DNA of 64,000 nt from Pseudomonas chlororaphis subsp. chlororaphis (GTDB taxonomy: Bacteria > Pseudomonadota > Gammaproteobacteria > Pseudomonadales > Pseudomonadaceae): positions 5,146,001 through 5,210,000 of the forward strand of contig NZ_CP027712.1 of NCBI RefSeq assembly GCF_003945765.1, given 5' to 3'. Every line of letters starts with the position of its first letter. Position 1 is the stretch's first letter. Shown here one piece after another: positions 8,235 through 16,007 of the stretch. Both the position numbers and the translations under genes were made by a program. The notes under the pieces are model-generated. The model was given only the letters and a program-made list of their open reading frames with translations, was not told the DNA's origin and made no database searches.

Positions 8235-8629
8235 AGATTCACATTCTGCCGCTGCAGACCCACGGCGATGACCGTGGTTCGCTGATCGCCCTGGAAGAAG
8301 GGAAAAACATCCCCTTCCCGGTGAAGCGGGTGTACTACATGTTCAATACCGGTGAAGGGGTTCGCCGCGGCTACCACGCCCATAAGACCCTCAAGCAGGT
8401 GGCCATCGCCGTACGCGGCTCGTGCCGTTTCCTGCTGGACGACGGTCGGGAAAAAATCGACATCACCCTGGACAATCCTTGCCAGGGCCTGCTGATCGAA
8501 TCCTTTATCTGGCGTGAAATGTATGACTTCTCCCCAGACTGTGTGCTGATGGTCCTGGCCGATCAACTCTACGAAGAAGGCGACTATGTTCGAGACTATG
8601 CCCAGTTCATGGACATGCTCGGACAATGA
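8231..8629 (+). CDS. dTDP-4-keto-6-deoxyglucose 3,4-ketoisomerase (FdtA/QdtA, WxcM-like cupin)
   Basis: 132-residue single cupin protein. Conserved blocks DDRGSL (13-18), VKRVYY (31-36), RGYHAHK (46-52), [10 protein letters not shown] (63-72) and WREMYDF (94-100) identify the sugar 3,4-ketoisomerase family, which moves the keto group of dTDP-4-keto-6-deoxyglucose to C3 ahead of amination. FdtA makes the galacto and QdtA the gluco isomer. Two residues I remember as discriminating are mixed here: Arg15 resembles FdtA, while Arg95 resembles QdtA, so the stereochemistry is left open. It overlaps both neighbours by four bases (ATGA), showing tight translational coupling. The RmlA/RmlB steps that feed it are not in this window. 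Confidence 0.85.
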   Translation: MKIHILPLQTHGDDRGSLIALEEGKNIPFPVKRVYYMFNTGEGVRRGYHAHKTLKQVAIAVRGSCRFLLDDGREKIDITLDNPCQGLLIESFIWREMYDFSPDCVLMVLADQLYEEGDYVRDYAQFMDMLGQ

Positions 8630-9747
8630 CTCAAATGATGAATATTCCGTTTCTGGATTTGAAAGGCATCAATCACGAATATGCCGATCAGCTCAAAGCC
8701 GCTTGCAGCCGTGTTATCGACTCCGGCTGGTACCTGATGGGGCGTGAGCTTGAGCAATTCGAGGCCGCGTTCGCCGATTACTGCGGCAGCCGGCATGCCA
8801 TCGGCGTCGCTAACGGCCTGGATGCCCTGACCCTGATCCTGCGCGCCTGGAAAGAGCAAGGCCGGCTGCAGGCCGGTGATGAAGTGATAGTGCAGAGCAA
8901 CACCTTTATCGCCACCATCTCGGCCATTCTGGAAAACGATCTGGCGCCGATCCTGGTGGATGTGGACCCGACTACCCACAATCTGGAGATCGAAGCCGTC
9001 GAACGGGCCATCTCGGAAAAAACCCGGGTGATCCTGCCGGTGCATCTTTATGGGCAGCTGTCGCCGATGCCGCAGATCATGGCGCTGGCCCACAAGCATG
9101 GCCTGCTGGTGCTCGAAGATGCCGCCCAGGCCCATGGCGCCGAGCTGGCCGGGCGCAAGGCCGGCAACTGGGGCAATGCCGCAGCGTTCAGCTTCTACCC
9201 CGGCAAGAACCTCGGAGCCCTGGGCGACGGCGGAGCCATCACTACCAACGATGCAGAGCTGGCAACCCTGGTCCGGGCGCTGGGCAACTACGGTTCGCGC
9301 GTCAAATACCAGCACGATCATCAGGGGGTGAACAGCCGCCTCGATGAAATCCAGGCCGCGATGCTGGGAGTGAAGCTGGCGCACCTGGACAGCGATACTG
9401 CCCGTCGACGCAGCATCGCCCGCTACTACAGCGAACACATCCGGCACCCGGGAATCACCCTGCCCTCGGTGACGACTGCGAGCGCCCATGTCTGGCACCT
9501 GTATGTCATTACCTGCCCATGGCGCGATCAATTGAAAGCGCATCTGGCCGAGCGAGGCATCCAATGCCTGGTTCACTACCCACTGGCGATCACCGAGCAG
9601 CGGGCCTACCGCGATCTGGCCAGGACCTCCCAGGCATCCCGGGCGCCGCTGCATGACTCGATCCTGTCATTGCCGATCTATCCGACATTGGGCCAGGAAC
9701 AGCAGCAACGCATTGTCACCGTCATCAACCAGTTCACCGCCCACTGA
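8626..9747 (+). CDS. dTDP-3-keto-6-deoxyhexose aminotransferase (FdtB/QdtB type, DegT/DnrJ/EryC1 family)
   Basis: 373-residue PLP-dependent sugar aminotransferase. The cofactor Asp is in [12 protein letters not shown] (Asp165) and the Schiff-base lysine is Lys194 in [29 protein letters not shown] is the usual dimer-site motif. It starts on the ATG overlapping the ketoisomerase stop; a second ATG three codons in is an alternative. With the ketoisomerase before it and a formyltransferase after it, the expected product is dTDP-3-amino-3,6-dideoxy-galactose or -glucose (Fuc3N or Qui3N). A perfect 12-bp hairpin eight bases past the stop may end transcription. Confidence 0.87.
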   Translation: MTQMMNIPFLDLKGINHEYADQLKAACSRVIDSGWYLMGRELEQFEAAFADYCGSRHAIGVANGLDALTLILRAWKEQGRLQAGDEVIVQSNTFIATISAILENDLAPILVDVDPTTHNLEIEAVERAISEKTRVILPVHLYGQLSPMPQIMALAHKHGLLVLEDAAQAHGAELAGRKAGNWGNAAAFSFYPGKNLGALGDGGAITTNDAELATLVRALGNYGSRVKYQHDHQGVNSRLDEIQAAMLGVKLAHLDSDTARRRSIARYYSEHIRHPGITLPSVTTASAHVWHLYVITCPWRDQLKAHLAERGIQCLVHYPLAITEQRAYRDLARTSQASRAPLHDSILSLPIYPTLGQEQQQRIVTVINQFTAH

Positions 9748-9754
9748 TGCGCCT

Positions 9755-9785
9755 GTTGCGAGGTGCCTAGAAAGCACCTCGCAAC
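9755..9785. terminator. hairpin between convergent aminotransferase and formyltransferase genes
   Basis: Perfect 12-bp inverted repeat (GTTGCGAGGTGC and its complement) around a 7-base loop. It sits between two convergent genes and includes the last codons of the minus-strand formyltransferase. There is no T-tract on either strand, so it may be an RNA 3'-end stabiliser or a weak bidirectional terminator rather than a classic intrinsic one. Confidence 0.5.
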
Positions 9786-10945
9786 TGAGCGAACTGCTCG
9801 TCAGTCACATAGTCGGCGAGTGCCCGACCGCAATGGTCGGCAGCCTCCAGCCTCGCCCCCTTGCGCAGCAACAACTGAAAGGTTTTACGACAACGCCCGG
9901 CGAGGTAAGCATCCTTGGCATACATCAAGGGCGTCGTGCCTTTGTTGTTGGGCCGCTCCGGGTCGGCACCTTGCTGCAACAGCCAGTCAACCACCTCATA
10001 GGCACCCGCATAACTGGCGACGATCAGCGGCGTCCAGCCTTGCGGGTTGGCATCGTTGTAACCGGCAATATTGGCCTGCAGTGCCACCACCGCCTCCAGA
10101 TCGCCTCGTTCACAAGCCTTGAGCATCTCCGGCAACCGATCAAAATTCAGCCGGACGTCATAATCGATGGTGCAGAGCTCGACATAATCGTCAGTTGTGC
10201 TGATCAGGGTCCCGGCCTTGAATTGCGAACGCCCAGGCAGAATCGTCGCCGAGACCACCGGTTTCCCATCCCAGCACAAGAATTGATATTCACGAAAGGC
10301 GAACGCCCTGATCTGGTTGCGTAGCGCCCAGGCCGTCGACAGCGGATCGATCTTCAACGCCCCATAGTCGATGGCGTCCTTTGAAAAGTAGCTGGAGCCC
10401 ACCGCACTCTGTGGCTGCGCTCTGACGCCATCATCGACCAACCTGGCAAACCACTGCTCCAGCAACTGGCCGGCATGCTGGTTAAAGGCGAAATAGAGAT
10501 CGCGGCAGGTCCACCAGGACGGGATCGGGAATACCTGTTGCGCGACGATGTCCCCGGTATCGATACCCCGGTCAATGAAATGCAGGGTCACGCCCGCCTC
10601 GGCCCTGGACTCCAGCAACGGCCAGACCGAGGTAAACATACCCTTGTATTCGGGCAGCCTTGAGAAGTGAATGTTGAACACACGACTGATGGAGAAGCGC
10701 CCAGGCACGACGATCCGGTCGAACTCCAGGGAAATGAACGCGATGGACGCCACTTCATAAGCCGCCTCCAGGCTGATCTCACGCACACCATACTTTTGCG
10801 CGGCCGCCCGCAACGAACGTTGCCAACCATCGACGCCCGTATCGTTACGGTTGCAGACCACGGCAATTTCGTCGGACGAAAATTGTCGCAGAGCCCGTTC
10901 CAGGCCAAATACCGAAATATTGTTTTTTCCAGCAATGACAATCAT
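9767..10945 (-). CDS. dTDP-3-aminosugar N-formyltransferase with C-terminal ankyrin repeats (FdtF/QdtF type)
   Basis: 392 residues from an ATG at 10945 preceded by GGAG; a longer upstream frame was rejected. The N-terminal formyl-THF transferase fold carries the catalytic triad Asn91, His93 (FNIHFSRLPEYKG) and Asp129 (FIDRGIDTGDI). After a second subdomain (about 185-270), residues 270-385 form ankyrin repeats, for example GWTPLIVASYAGAYEVVDWL and GTTPLMYAKDA. This architecture is known from QdtF of Providencia and FdtF of Salmonella, which formylate dTDP-Qui3N or dTDP-Fuc3N; in QdtF the ankyrin part holds an extra nucleotide-sugar site. It is convergent to the ketoisomerase/aminotransferase pair and completes a path to a 3-formamido-3,6-dideoxyhexose. 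Confidence 0.88.
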   Translation of the reverse strand: MIVIAGKNNISVFGLERALRQFSSDEIAVVCNRNDTGVDGWQRSLRAAAQKYGVREISLEAAYEVASIAFISLEFDRIVVPGRFSISRVFNIHFSRLPEYKGMFTSVWPLLESRAEAGVTLHFIDRGIDTGDIVAQQVFPIPSWWTCRDLYFAFNQHAGQLLEQWFARLVDDGVRAQPQSAVGSSYFSKDAIDYGALKIDPLSTAWALRNQIRAFAFREYQFLCWDGKPVVSATILPGRSQFKAGTLISTTDDYVELCTIDYDVRLNFDRLPEMLKACERGDLEAVVALQANIAGYNDANPQGWTPLIVASYAGAYEVVDWLLQQGADPERPNNKGTTPLMYAKDAYLAGRCRKTFQLLLRKGARLEAADHCGRALADYVTDEQFAQLRGAF

Positions 10946-11043
10946 GGGTGACTCCACAGCATCGAGAACTGCGTGTACCAAACGTAGCCGTTACCAGGAA
11001 ATAAAGACGAAAACCACGTTTGGCCTGAAAGCCCGGAAATAGA

Positions 11044-11120
11044 TGGTGTCCCAGGGCAGGTTCGAACTGCCAACCTTCCCCTTAGGAGGGGGATGCTCTA
11101 TCCAATTGAGCTACTGGGAC
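11044..11120 (-). tRNA. tRNA-Arg (anticodon CCU)
   Basis: 77-base minus-strand cloverleaf with encoded CCA. The acceptor stem is GTCCCAG/CTGGGAC, the T loop is TTCGAAC, and the anticodon stem TCCCC/GGGGA encloses CTCCTAA, giving anticodon CCU (reads AGG). Its 3' end faces the sugar cassette at lower coordinates. Confidence 0.96.
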
Positions 11121-11417
11121 AAATTGACCACCGCGTGTACTGCCGCGGCGCAAAGGACGGCGTGCATGTTAACGGTCAGCCCTGCTTTTGTCATGTTGTG
11201 AGTAGGGCTTTTTAACCGGTGGCGGCCTCTGATCATCAGGCAACTTGCCAGAGCCGCCGTGCAAATTGCATCACTGCAAAAAGCCATCATTGCAGAATGC
11301 AATCCGTCTTCGTCTAAAAACCCTATTAAATCATTGTTTTTAAAGGGTTTATTAGAGGTTAGACTCTTGGCATGAGCGCTGCTTCCTCTCTATGAAAGAA
11401 CAGTGGAGATCAAGCCT

Positions 11418-11660
11418 ATGAACAGCGCCCTTCTTCTATCGAATGCCATTGCCATCGCCGTACTGGTGGTCTTCCACTTTCAGCCTGATGGCAGCGCGGA
11501 TCAGAGCCCCCAGTACAGGGCCCACTACGTGCAACACCAGGCCCCGCAATTGGCTGTGATGAGCAGCGCATCGGAGAATCCTGGCATGGCACAGGTCGCC
11601 GATGCCCCAGAAGCCGTTGTTCTACCTGCCAATCCAAGACCCGAAAGCTGGGTATTTTGA
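11418..11660 (+). CDS. small protein of unknown function with N-terminal hydrophobic helix
   Basis: 80 residues from an ATG preceded by GGAG. Residues 3-22 are hydrophobic (LLLSNAIAIAVLVVFHF), either a membrane anchor or an uncleaved signal. The rest is polar and Ala/Pro-rich, and ends in ESWVF. No family was recognised. It is 25 bases upstream of another small membrane protein in the same direction and may be co-transcribed with it. Confidence 0.55.
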   Translation: MNSALLLSNAIAIAVLVVFHFQPDGSADQSPQYRAHYVQHQAPQLAVMSSASENPGMAQVADAPEAVVLPANPRPESWVF

Positions 11661-11685
11661 ATATCACCCCATCAGGAGCCTGTTA

Positions 11686-11865
11686 ATGTCCCGACTTGCC
11701 AAAGGCCTTCTCATCCTGGCAATACTCAGTGCCACACTGGGTTGCTTCACCACTGAAAATACTCTGGGTGATGCGCCCCGGGTTGCCTGTGGTGTTTTTT
11801 CCGGCCTGTTCCTGCTGGCGCTAGTGTTGGGACGTAAAATCAAGTTCGACCCTGTATTGCGCTGA
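11686..11865 (+). CDS. small two-helix membrane protein of unknown function
   Basis: 59 residues from an ATG preceded by CAGGAG. Two hydrophobic stretches (about residues 4-21 and 36-50) suggest a hairpin inner-membrane protein; the C-terminus is basic (LGRKIKFDPVLR). The hydrophobic start followed by Gly-Cys at about 20 could also be read as a lipoprotein signal. Its 3' end overlaps the convergent phnN gene by 26 bases. Confidence 0.6.
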   Translation: MSRLAKGLLILAILSATLGCFTTENTLGDAPRVACGVFSGLFLLALVLGRKIKFDPVLR

Positions 11866-12424
11866 TCCCCTGCGACCTCAATAGCTTCAGAAAACGCTCA
11901 AGCGTCACGGACAGCTCGCTCGAGTTATCCAGAAAAAACACGGACTCTCCCAGCACAGGCCCGCCCTCAGCGGAAAAAAGAGCGCTTCTCTTGAGTCTCG
12001 CCTCGATCTGCGCCGCACTTTCGCGACCGCGGTTCATCAGCCTTTGCCGCAGCACGTCGATGTCCACCGTTAACAGAATCGCCAAAAGATCCGGATAACG
12101 CTGGCGAGCCTGATCCAGGTGAGCCCTGGAGCCATTGATCAGGACATGACGCCCACTGACCAGCCATTCGTCGATCTGCACGGGAATTCCGTAGGCCAGG
12201 CCATTGGCCCGCCAGCACAAGGCAAAGGCGCCCTGCCGCTCAAGACGCTCGAACTCGTCAGCACTTACCCCATGAGCCGCCTCCCCCACGGATTCCGCAG
12301 AACGGGTGATCACCCGCCGCACCACATCACAGCCGAGTTGCGCCAGAGGACGGCGCGCAGCCTCGATCAGGCTGTCCTTTCCCGATCCGGAAGGCCCCAT
12401 CAAATAAATCAATCTGCCTGGCAT
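11840..12424 (-). CDS. phnN: ribose 1,5-bisphosphate phosphokinase PhnN
   Basis: 194-residue guanylate-kinase-like enzyme that phosphorylates ribose 1,5-bisphosphate to PRPP, normally the late step of phosphonate C-P lyase metabolism. The N-terminal Walker A is GPSGSGKDS; the VRRVITRSAES and FALCWRANGLAYGIP segments are typical of PhnN. The ATG at 12424, preceded by GGAG, starts the protein at MPGRLIYLMG as in the family; a 41-residue upstream extension was discarded. No other phn gene is nearby, so here it stands alone rather than at the end of a C-P lyase operon. Confidence 0.82.
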   Translation of the reverse strand: MPGRLIYLMGPSGSGKDSLIEAARRPLAQLGCDVVRRVITRSAESVGEAAHGVSADEFERLERQGAFALCWRANGLAYGIPVQIDEWLVSGRHVLINGSRAHLDQARQRYPDLLAILLTVDIDVLRQRLMNRGRESAAQIEARLKRSALFSAEGGPVLGESVFFLDNSSELSVTLERFLKLLRSQGISAIQGRT

Positions 12425-12721
12425 TCGAAGACTCCATGGCACTCGCAGCCTAGTAAATCGGCAATTTGCCACTATCCTGTACAAGGTAGGAAACAATGAT
12501 CGGATCCGCATGCATGCCCGTCTGGCGACGCACAAGCGCACCACCATCGGACATCAGGACGCGGGCAGATAGGCGGACCAGGCAATCTTTTCAAACCAGT
12601 CCGCATTTCTGATAATTGGTGCTGGCATAACGCCTTTACCCAGTTCAATATTTGTCACAGAATTGACGCCAAGGATCTGGCTATTTTGAGGCATGATGCG
12701 GGCCTCTTAACAATTCAGGTT

Positions 12722-12749
12722 GAACATTTGGCAGCAACGCTTGTCCTAA
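12722..12749 (+). promoter_or_regulatory. possible AlgU (sigma-22)-type promoter of amrZ with an AmrZ-like site in the spacer
   Basis: The sequence reads GAACAT, 16 bases, then TCCTAA. It resembles the AlgU/RpoE pattern GAACTT-N16-TCnnA and lies about 57 bases ahead of the amrZ start. In P. aeruginosa, amrZ transcription depends on AlgU (AlgT). The spacer contains GGCAGCAACGC, loosely like the GGC...GCC half-sites of AmrZ, which is known to autoregulate. The rest of the 381-base gap (12425-12805) shows only a short palindrome TAACCGGTTA just before the start codon. Confidence 0.42.
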
Positions 12750-12805
12750 CTGACATCCCGCGGCCAATTCCGAGAACCGCTCCCCTGAACTAACCGGTTA
12801 AATAT

Positions 12806-13132
12806 ATGCGCCCATTGAAACAGGCAATTTATTCCAGCCGTACGGCTGACAAGTTCGTCGTACGTCTACCCGACGGGATGCGTGAACGCATTGCCGAGGT
12901 GGCTCGCAATCATCACCGCAGCATGAACTCCGAAATCATCGCGCGCCTGGAACAGAGTCTTATTCAGGAAGGAGCCTTGGGTGAAGAGTTGAGCATGCGC
13001 CTGGACAGCCCAGAACTCTCCTTGCATGAACGCGAACTGCTTCAACGTTTCCGTCAACTTTCCCACCGCCAGCAGAACGCTCTTGTTTCGCTGATCGCCC
13101 ATGACGCCGAAATGGCCGCAGACGCTTCCTGA
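12806..13132 (+). CDS. amrZ: ribbon-helix-helix regulator AmrZ (alginate and motility regulator Z)
   Basis: 108-residue Arc-type ribbon-helix-helix DNA-binding protein. The beta strand and helices ([20 protein letters not shown], then [14 protein letters not shown]) match P. aeruginosa AmrZ almost residue for residue as I recall it, and the C-terminal tail ([21 protein letters not shown]) is the tetramerisation part. AmrZ controls alginate, exopolysaccharide, c-di-GMP and flagellar genes in pseudomonads. It is monocistronic, with an AlgU-like promoter upstream and a strong terminator downstream. No good Shine-Dalgarno is visible; the start is chosen by family. Confidence 0.93.
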   Translation: MRPLKQAIYSSRTADKFVVRLPDGMRERIAEVARNHHRSMNSEIIARLEQSLIQEGALGEELSMRLDSPELSLHERELLQRFRQLSHRQQNALVSLIAHDAEMAADAS

Positions 13133-13150
13133 TTCGACCTCGAAAGCTAG

Positions 13151-13176
13151 AGCCAGCCTTGTGCTGGCTTTTTTTT
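13151..13176 (+). terminator. intrinsic terminator of amrZ
   Basis: AGCCAGC and GCTGGCT form a 7-bp stem with a 5-base loop, directly followed by eight T residues. Confidence 0.9.
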
Positions 13177-13274
13177 GCGCGAAATTTGCTGCTCGAACGC
13201 TACAAACACAGAAGCCTGGATGGCAAGGGGATGGAGAAAACGATACAGCCCCATTAGAGGGGCTGCATGCGGGA

Positions 13275-14717
13275 TCAAAGCAGGAAGATGGTGGCCAGCC
13301 CAAGGAAGATAAAGAAGCCGCCACTGTCGGTCATGGCCGTGATCATGACGCTGGCCCCCATGGCCGGGTCGCGCCCCAGGCGCGCCAGCGTCATCGGAAT
13401 CAGAACCCCCATCAGCGCCGCCAGCAACAGGTTGAGCGTCATGGCCGCCGTCATCACCACACCCAACGACCAGCTGCCGTAGAGCAGATAAGCCACCACG
13501 CCGATGACTCCGCCCCAGACCAGGCCGTTGATCAACGCCACCGCCAGCTCCTTGCGCATCAGACGCGAGGTATTGCCGGTGCTGACCTGGTCCAGCGCCA
13601 TGGCGCGAACGATCATGGTGATGGTCTGGTTACCCGAGTTGCCGCCAATACCCGCCACGATCGGCATCAGGGCCGCCAGGGCCACCAGCTTTTCGATGGA
13701 GCCCTCAAACAGACCGATCACTCGCGAAGCGACAAATGCGGTGATCAGGTTGATTGCCAGCCAGGCCCAGCGGTTGCGCAGGGAACGCCAGACCGAGGCA
13801 AAAATATCTTCTTCTTCACGCAGACCAGCCATGTTGAGGACTTCGGTCTCGCTCTCCTCACGAATCAGGTCGACCATTTCATCGATGGTCAGACGGCCGA
13901 TCAATTTGCCGTTCTTGTCGACCACCGGTGCCGAAATCAAGTCGTAGCGCTCGAATGCCTGCGCAGCGTCGTAGGCATCTTCGTCCGGATGGAAACTTAC
14001 CGGGTCGCTGGCCATGACTTCCGAAACCTGTTTCTCCGGATCATTCACCAGCAACCGCTTGATGGGCAGCACACCTTTGAGCACGCCGTCATAGTCGACG
14101 ACGAACAGCTTGTCAGTATGGCCTGGCAACTCTTTGAGGCGACGCAGATAACGCAGAACCACTTCAAGGCTGACATCCTCACGGATGGTCACCATCTCGA
14201 AGTCCATCAACGCACCGACCTGCTCCTCGTCATACGACAATGCGGAGCGAACGCGCTCGCGCTGCTGGCCGTCCAACGCTTCCATCAGCTCATGGACAAC
14301 GTCTCGCGGCAGCTCGGGGGCCAGGTCAGCAAGTTCGTCGGCGTCCATCTCCTTGGCAGCAGCCAGGAGCTCATGATCGTCCATGTCGGCGATCAGGGTT
14401 TCACGTACGGAATCGGATACTTCGAGCAGGATGTCGCCGTCACGCTCGGCCTTGACCAACTGCCAGACAGTCAGACGCTCGTCGAGCGGCAAGGCTTCAA
14501 GGATATAGGCAACGTCGGCAGAGTGCAGATCGTCGAGCTTGCGTTGCAGCTCGACAAGGTTTTGCCGGTGGACCAAGTTCTCGACCCGATCCTGATGATG
14601 ACCTTCCTGACGATGAGTCAGGTCTTCGACCACCCGCTGGCGCTGCAGCAGCTCAACGACTTGAGCGAGGCGATCCTGCAGGCTGTCTTGTGTTTTCTTT
14701 ACTTCTACTTCGGTCAT
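13275..14717 (-). CDS. mgtE: magnesium transporter MgtE
   Basis: 480-residue Mg2+ channel of the inner membrane. The N-terminal MgtE helical domain (about residues 40-140) is followed by two CBS domains (about 140-265; e.g. LFVVDYDGVLKGVLPIKRLL and APVVDKNGKLIGRLTIDEMV), which sense cytosolic Mg2+. Five membrane helices follow, with the pore signature MPIVAGIGGNSGNQT and the late MITAMTDSGGF segment. The ATG at 14717 is preceded by GGAG; an in-frame upstream start has no such site. It converges on amrZ. Co2+ is sometimes carried as well by this family. Confidence 0.93.
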   Translation of the reverse strand: MTEVEVKKTQDSLQDRLAQVVELLQRQRVVEDLTHRQEGHHQDRVENLVHRQNLVELQRKLDDLHSADVAYILEALPLDERLTVWQLVKAERDGDILLEVSDSVRETLIADMDDHELLAAAKEMDADELADLAPELPRDVVHELMEALDGQQRERVRSALSYDEEQVGALMDFEMVTIREDVSLEVVLRYLRRLKELPGHTDKLFVVDYDGVLKGVLPIKRLLVNDPEKQVSEVMASDPVSFHPDEDAYDAAQAFERYDLISAPVVDKNGKLIGRLTIDEMVDLIREESETEVLNMAGLREEEDIFASVWRSLRNRWAWLAINLITAFVASRVIGLFEGSIEKLVALAALMPIVAGIGGNSGNQTITMIVRAMALDQVSTGNTSRLMRKELAVALINGLVWGGVIGVVAYLLYGSWSLGVVMTAAMTLNLLLAALMGVLIPMTLARLGRDPAMGASVMITAMTDSGGFFIFLGLATIFLL

Positions 14718-15154
14718 AGGCGAACTCCACTCCCAGCAGAGGAGCACGCCGGAAGGATCAATCAGTCAATTCATGATTGTAAAAACGGGATACTGAGTAA
14801 CTACTGGGTAAGTCCATGGAGGTATTCCACAAGCCCCGGCGGGGCTGACGGGCGCAATCATACACCGCTTGACGGCTTTAAACGTTAAAAAATCATGGCA
14901 AGAACAAGCGCTTGCGGCGCAAAGCTGAAGAAGCGCTGAATCTATAAAGCTGCGACGCACCATCCGAAAAAGAAAACACACCCCAGACGAAAAAACTGCG
15001 CCCGGAACTCACTCTCGCTATCGATTCACAGTTGCCGGGAGCTTTCGAAAGGCCACATCAAAAGGACAGGCACACGCAGAATACGACGCGAGAATGATCG
15101 CGACGTTCAAACAGAGGAACCAATAAAGAAGGGAGAAAACCCAAACGGCAGAAA
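14718..15154. other. intergenic region upstream of mgtE
   Basis: About 440 bases without a credible gene. A short GC-rich hairpin (AGCCCC-GGC-GGGGCT at about 14832-14846) lies in what would be the mgtE leader on the minus strand. It is not recognisable as a known magnesium riboswitch. Nothing else was identified. Confidence 0.5.
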
Positions 15155-15182
15155 GCAAAAAGCCCGCAATAAATGCGGGCTT
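15155..15182 (-). terminator. terminator of the tRNA transcript
   Basis: On the minus strand a 7-bp stem AGCCCGC/GCGGGCT with an AT-rich loop is followed by TTTTTGC. It lies 10 bases past the 3' end of the last tRNA-Arg gene. Confidence 0.8.
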
Positions 15183-15191
15183 CTTGGTATA

Positions 15192-15268
15192 TGGTGCACT
15201 CGACAGGATTCGAACCTGTGACCGCTCGGTTCGTAGCCGAGTACTCTATCCAGCTGAGCTACGAGTGC
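15192..15268 (-). tRNA. tRNA-Arg (anticodon ACG), copy 2
   Basis: 77 bases with encoded CCA; acceptor GCACTCG/CGAGTGC and anticodon stem CTCGG/CCGAG around CTACGAA. Wobble A34 would be deaminated to inosine by TadA. It appears identical in sequence to the copy at 15341-15417. Confidence 0.96.
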
Positions 15269-15340
15269 AATTTGTGTTTTTAGACCAGACCACAACTGGC
15301 TGAAGCCAAGTTATTCACATTACTGCAAACAACTCTTAAA

Positions 15341-15417
15341 TGGTGCACTCGACAGGATTCGAACCTGTGACCGCTCGGTTCGTAGCCGAGTACTCTATCC
15401 AGCTGAGCTACGAGTGC
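15341..15417 (-). tRNA. tRNA-Arg (anticodon ACG), copy 1
   Basis: 77 bases with encoded CCA, tandem duplicate of the tRNA-Arg at 15192-15268, separated by 72 bases. Probably co-transcribed downstream of tRNA-Ser(GCU). Confidence 0.96.
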
Positions 15418-15524
15418 ATTTGTTGCCGCGCATTATAGGCCGTTAAATCTTTTTGTAAAGCACTTTTTCTAGTAATTTCAACAACTTACAGAAGAAGCCA
15501 GATTACAACGAACTAAGCAAATAA

Positions 15525-15615
15525 TGGCGGAGAACGGGGGATTCGAACCCCCGACACCCTTTTGAGGTGTACTCCCTTAGCAGGGGAGCGCCTTCGGCCA
15601 CTCGGCCAGCTCTCC
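15525..15615 (-). tRNA. tRNA-Ser (anticodon GCU)
   Basis: 91-base class II tRNA with a long variable arm and encoded CCA. The acceptor is GGAGAGC/GTTCTCC and the anticodon loop CTGCTAA gives GCU (reads AGC/AGU). It lies just downstream of rsmA/csrA, an arrangement common in pseudomonads. Confidence 0.96.
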
Positions 15616-15677
15616 GCAACACGGGGCGTATATTAACCAGCTTTCTCCCCGTTTGCAAACAAAAAAAACGATAAAAA

Positions 15678-15866
15678 TTAATGGCTTGGTTCTTCGTCCT
15701 TCTCTTTCTTTATCCGCAGGTAAATTTCTTCCCGGTGCACCGCTACCTCTTTAGGGGCGTTGACACCGATACGCACTTGATTTCCTTTGACGCCAAGCAC
15801 GGTCACGGTGATTTCGCCATCACCAATAATCAGGCTTTCTGCGCACCGACGAGTCAGAATCAGCAT
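15678..15866 (-). CDS. rsmA: carbon storage / secondary metabolism translational repressor RsmA (CsrA)
   Basis: 62-residue CsrA-family RNA-binding homodimer that represses translation by covering GGA motifs in ribosome sites and is titrated by Gac-controlled small RNAs. The whole sequence fits the family: MLILTRR start, [17 protein letters not shown], with the RNA-contacting Leu4 and Arg44 region intact. The start at 15866 follows AGGAGAAAGGT, which itself contains GGA and could allow autoregulation. It sits between lysC and the tRNA-Ser gene, as in other Pseudomonas. Confidence 0.95.
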   Translation of the reverse strand: MLILTRRCAESLIIGDGEITVTVLGVKGNQVRIGVNAPKEVAVHREEIYLRIKKEKDEEPSH

Positions 15867-16007
15867 ACCTTTCTCCTCACGCATTTCATTTCAGGGACAA
15901 CAGTCTGCAAAAAAAAGGGTATCGACCTACAACCAGGACGGCCGTAGCCCTACACGCCTAAGTATTGACTAGCGCGAGCAAAAGAACAGTTTTCTGTCAC
16001 GCCGATC

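Noticed and set aside
11044..11120. Prophage or integrative element at tRNA-Arg(CCU)
   Set aside because: No integrase, phage gene or repeated tRNA end was visible; kept only as a low-interest island hypothesis.
13101..14888. Plus-strand open frame covering mgtE and the end of amrZ
   Set aside because: Both strands cannot be coding here; MgtE has complete CBS and membrane signatures on the minus strand.
14766..14981. Small minus-strand open frame upstream of mgtE
   Set aside because: No Shine-Dalgarno, no recognisable features, and it lies in the probable mgtE leader.
15192..15417. Recent tandem duplication of tRNA-Arg(ACG) as an anomaly
   Set aside because: Multiple identical tRNA-Arg(ACG) copies next to tRNA-Ser and rsmA are normal in pseudomonads.
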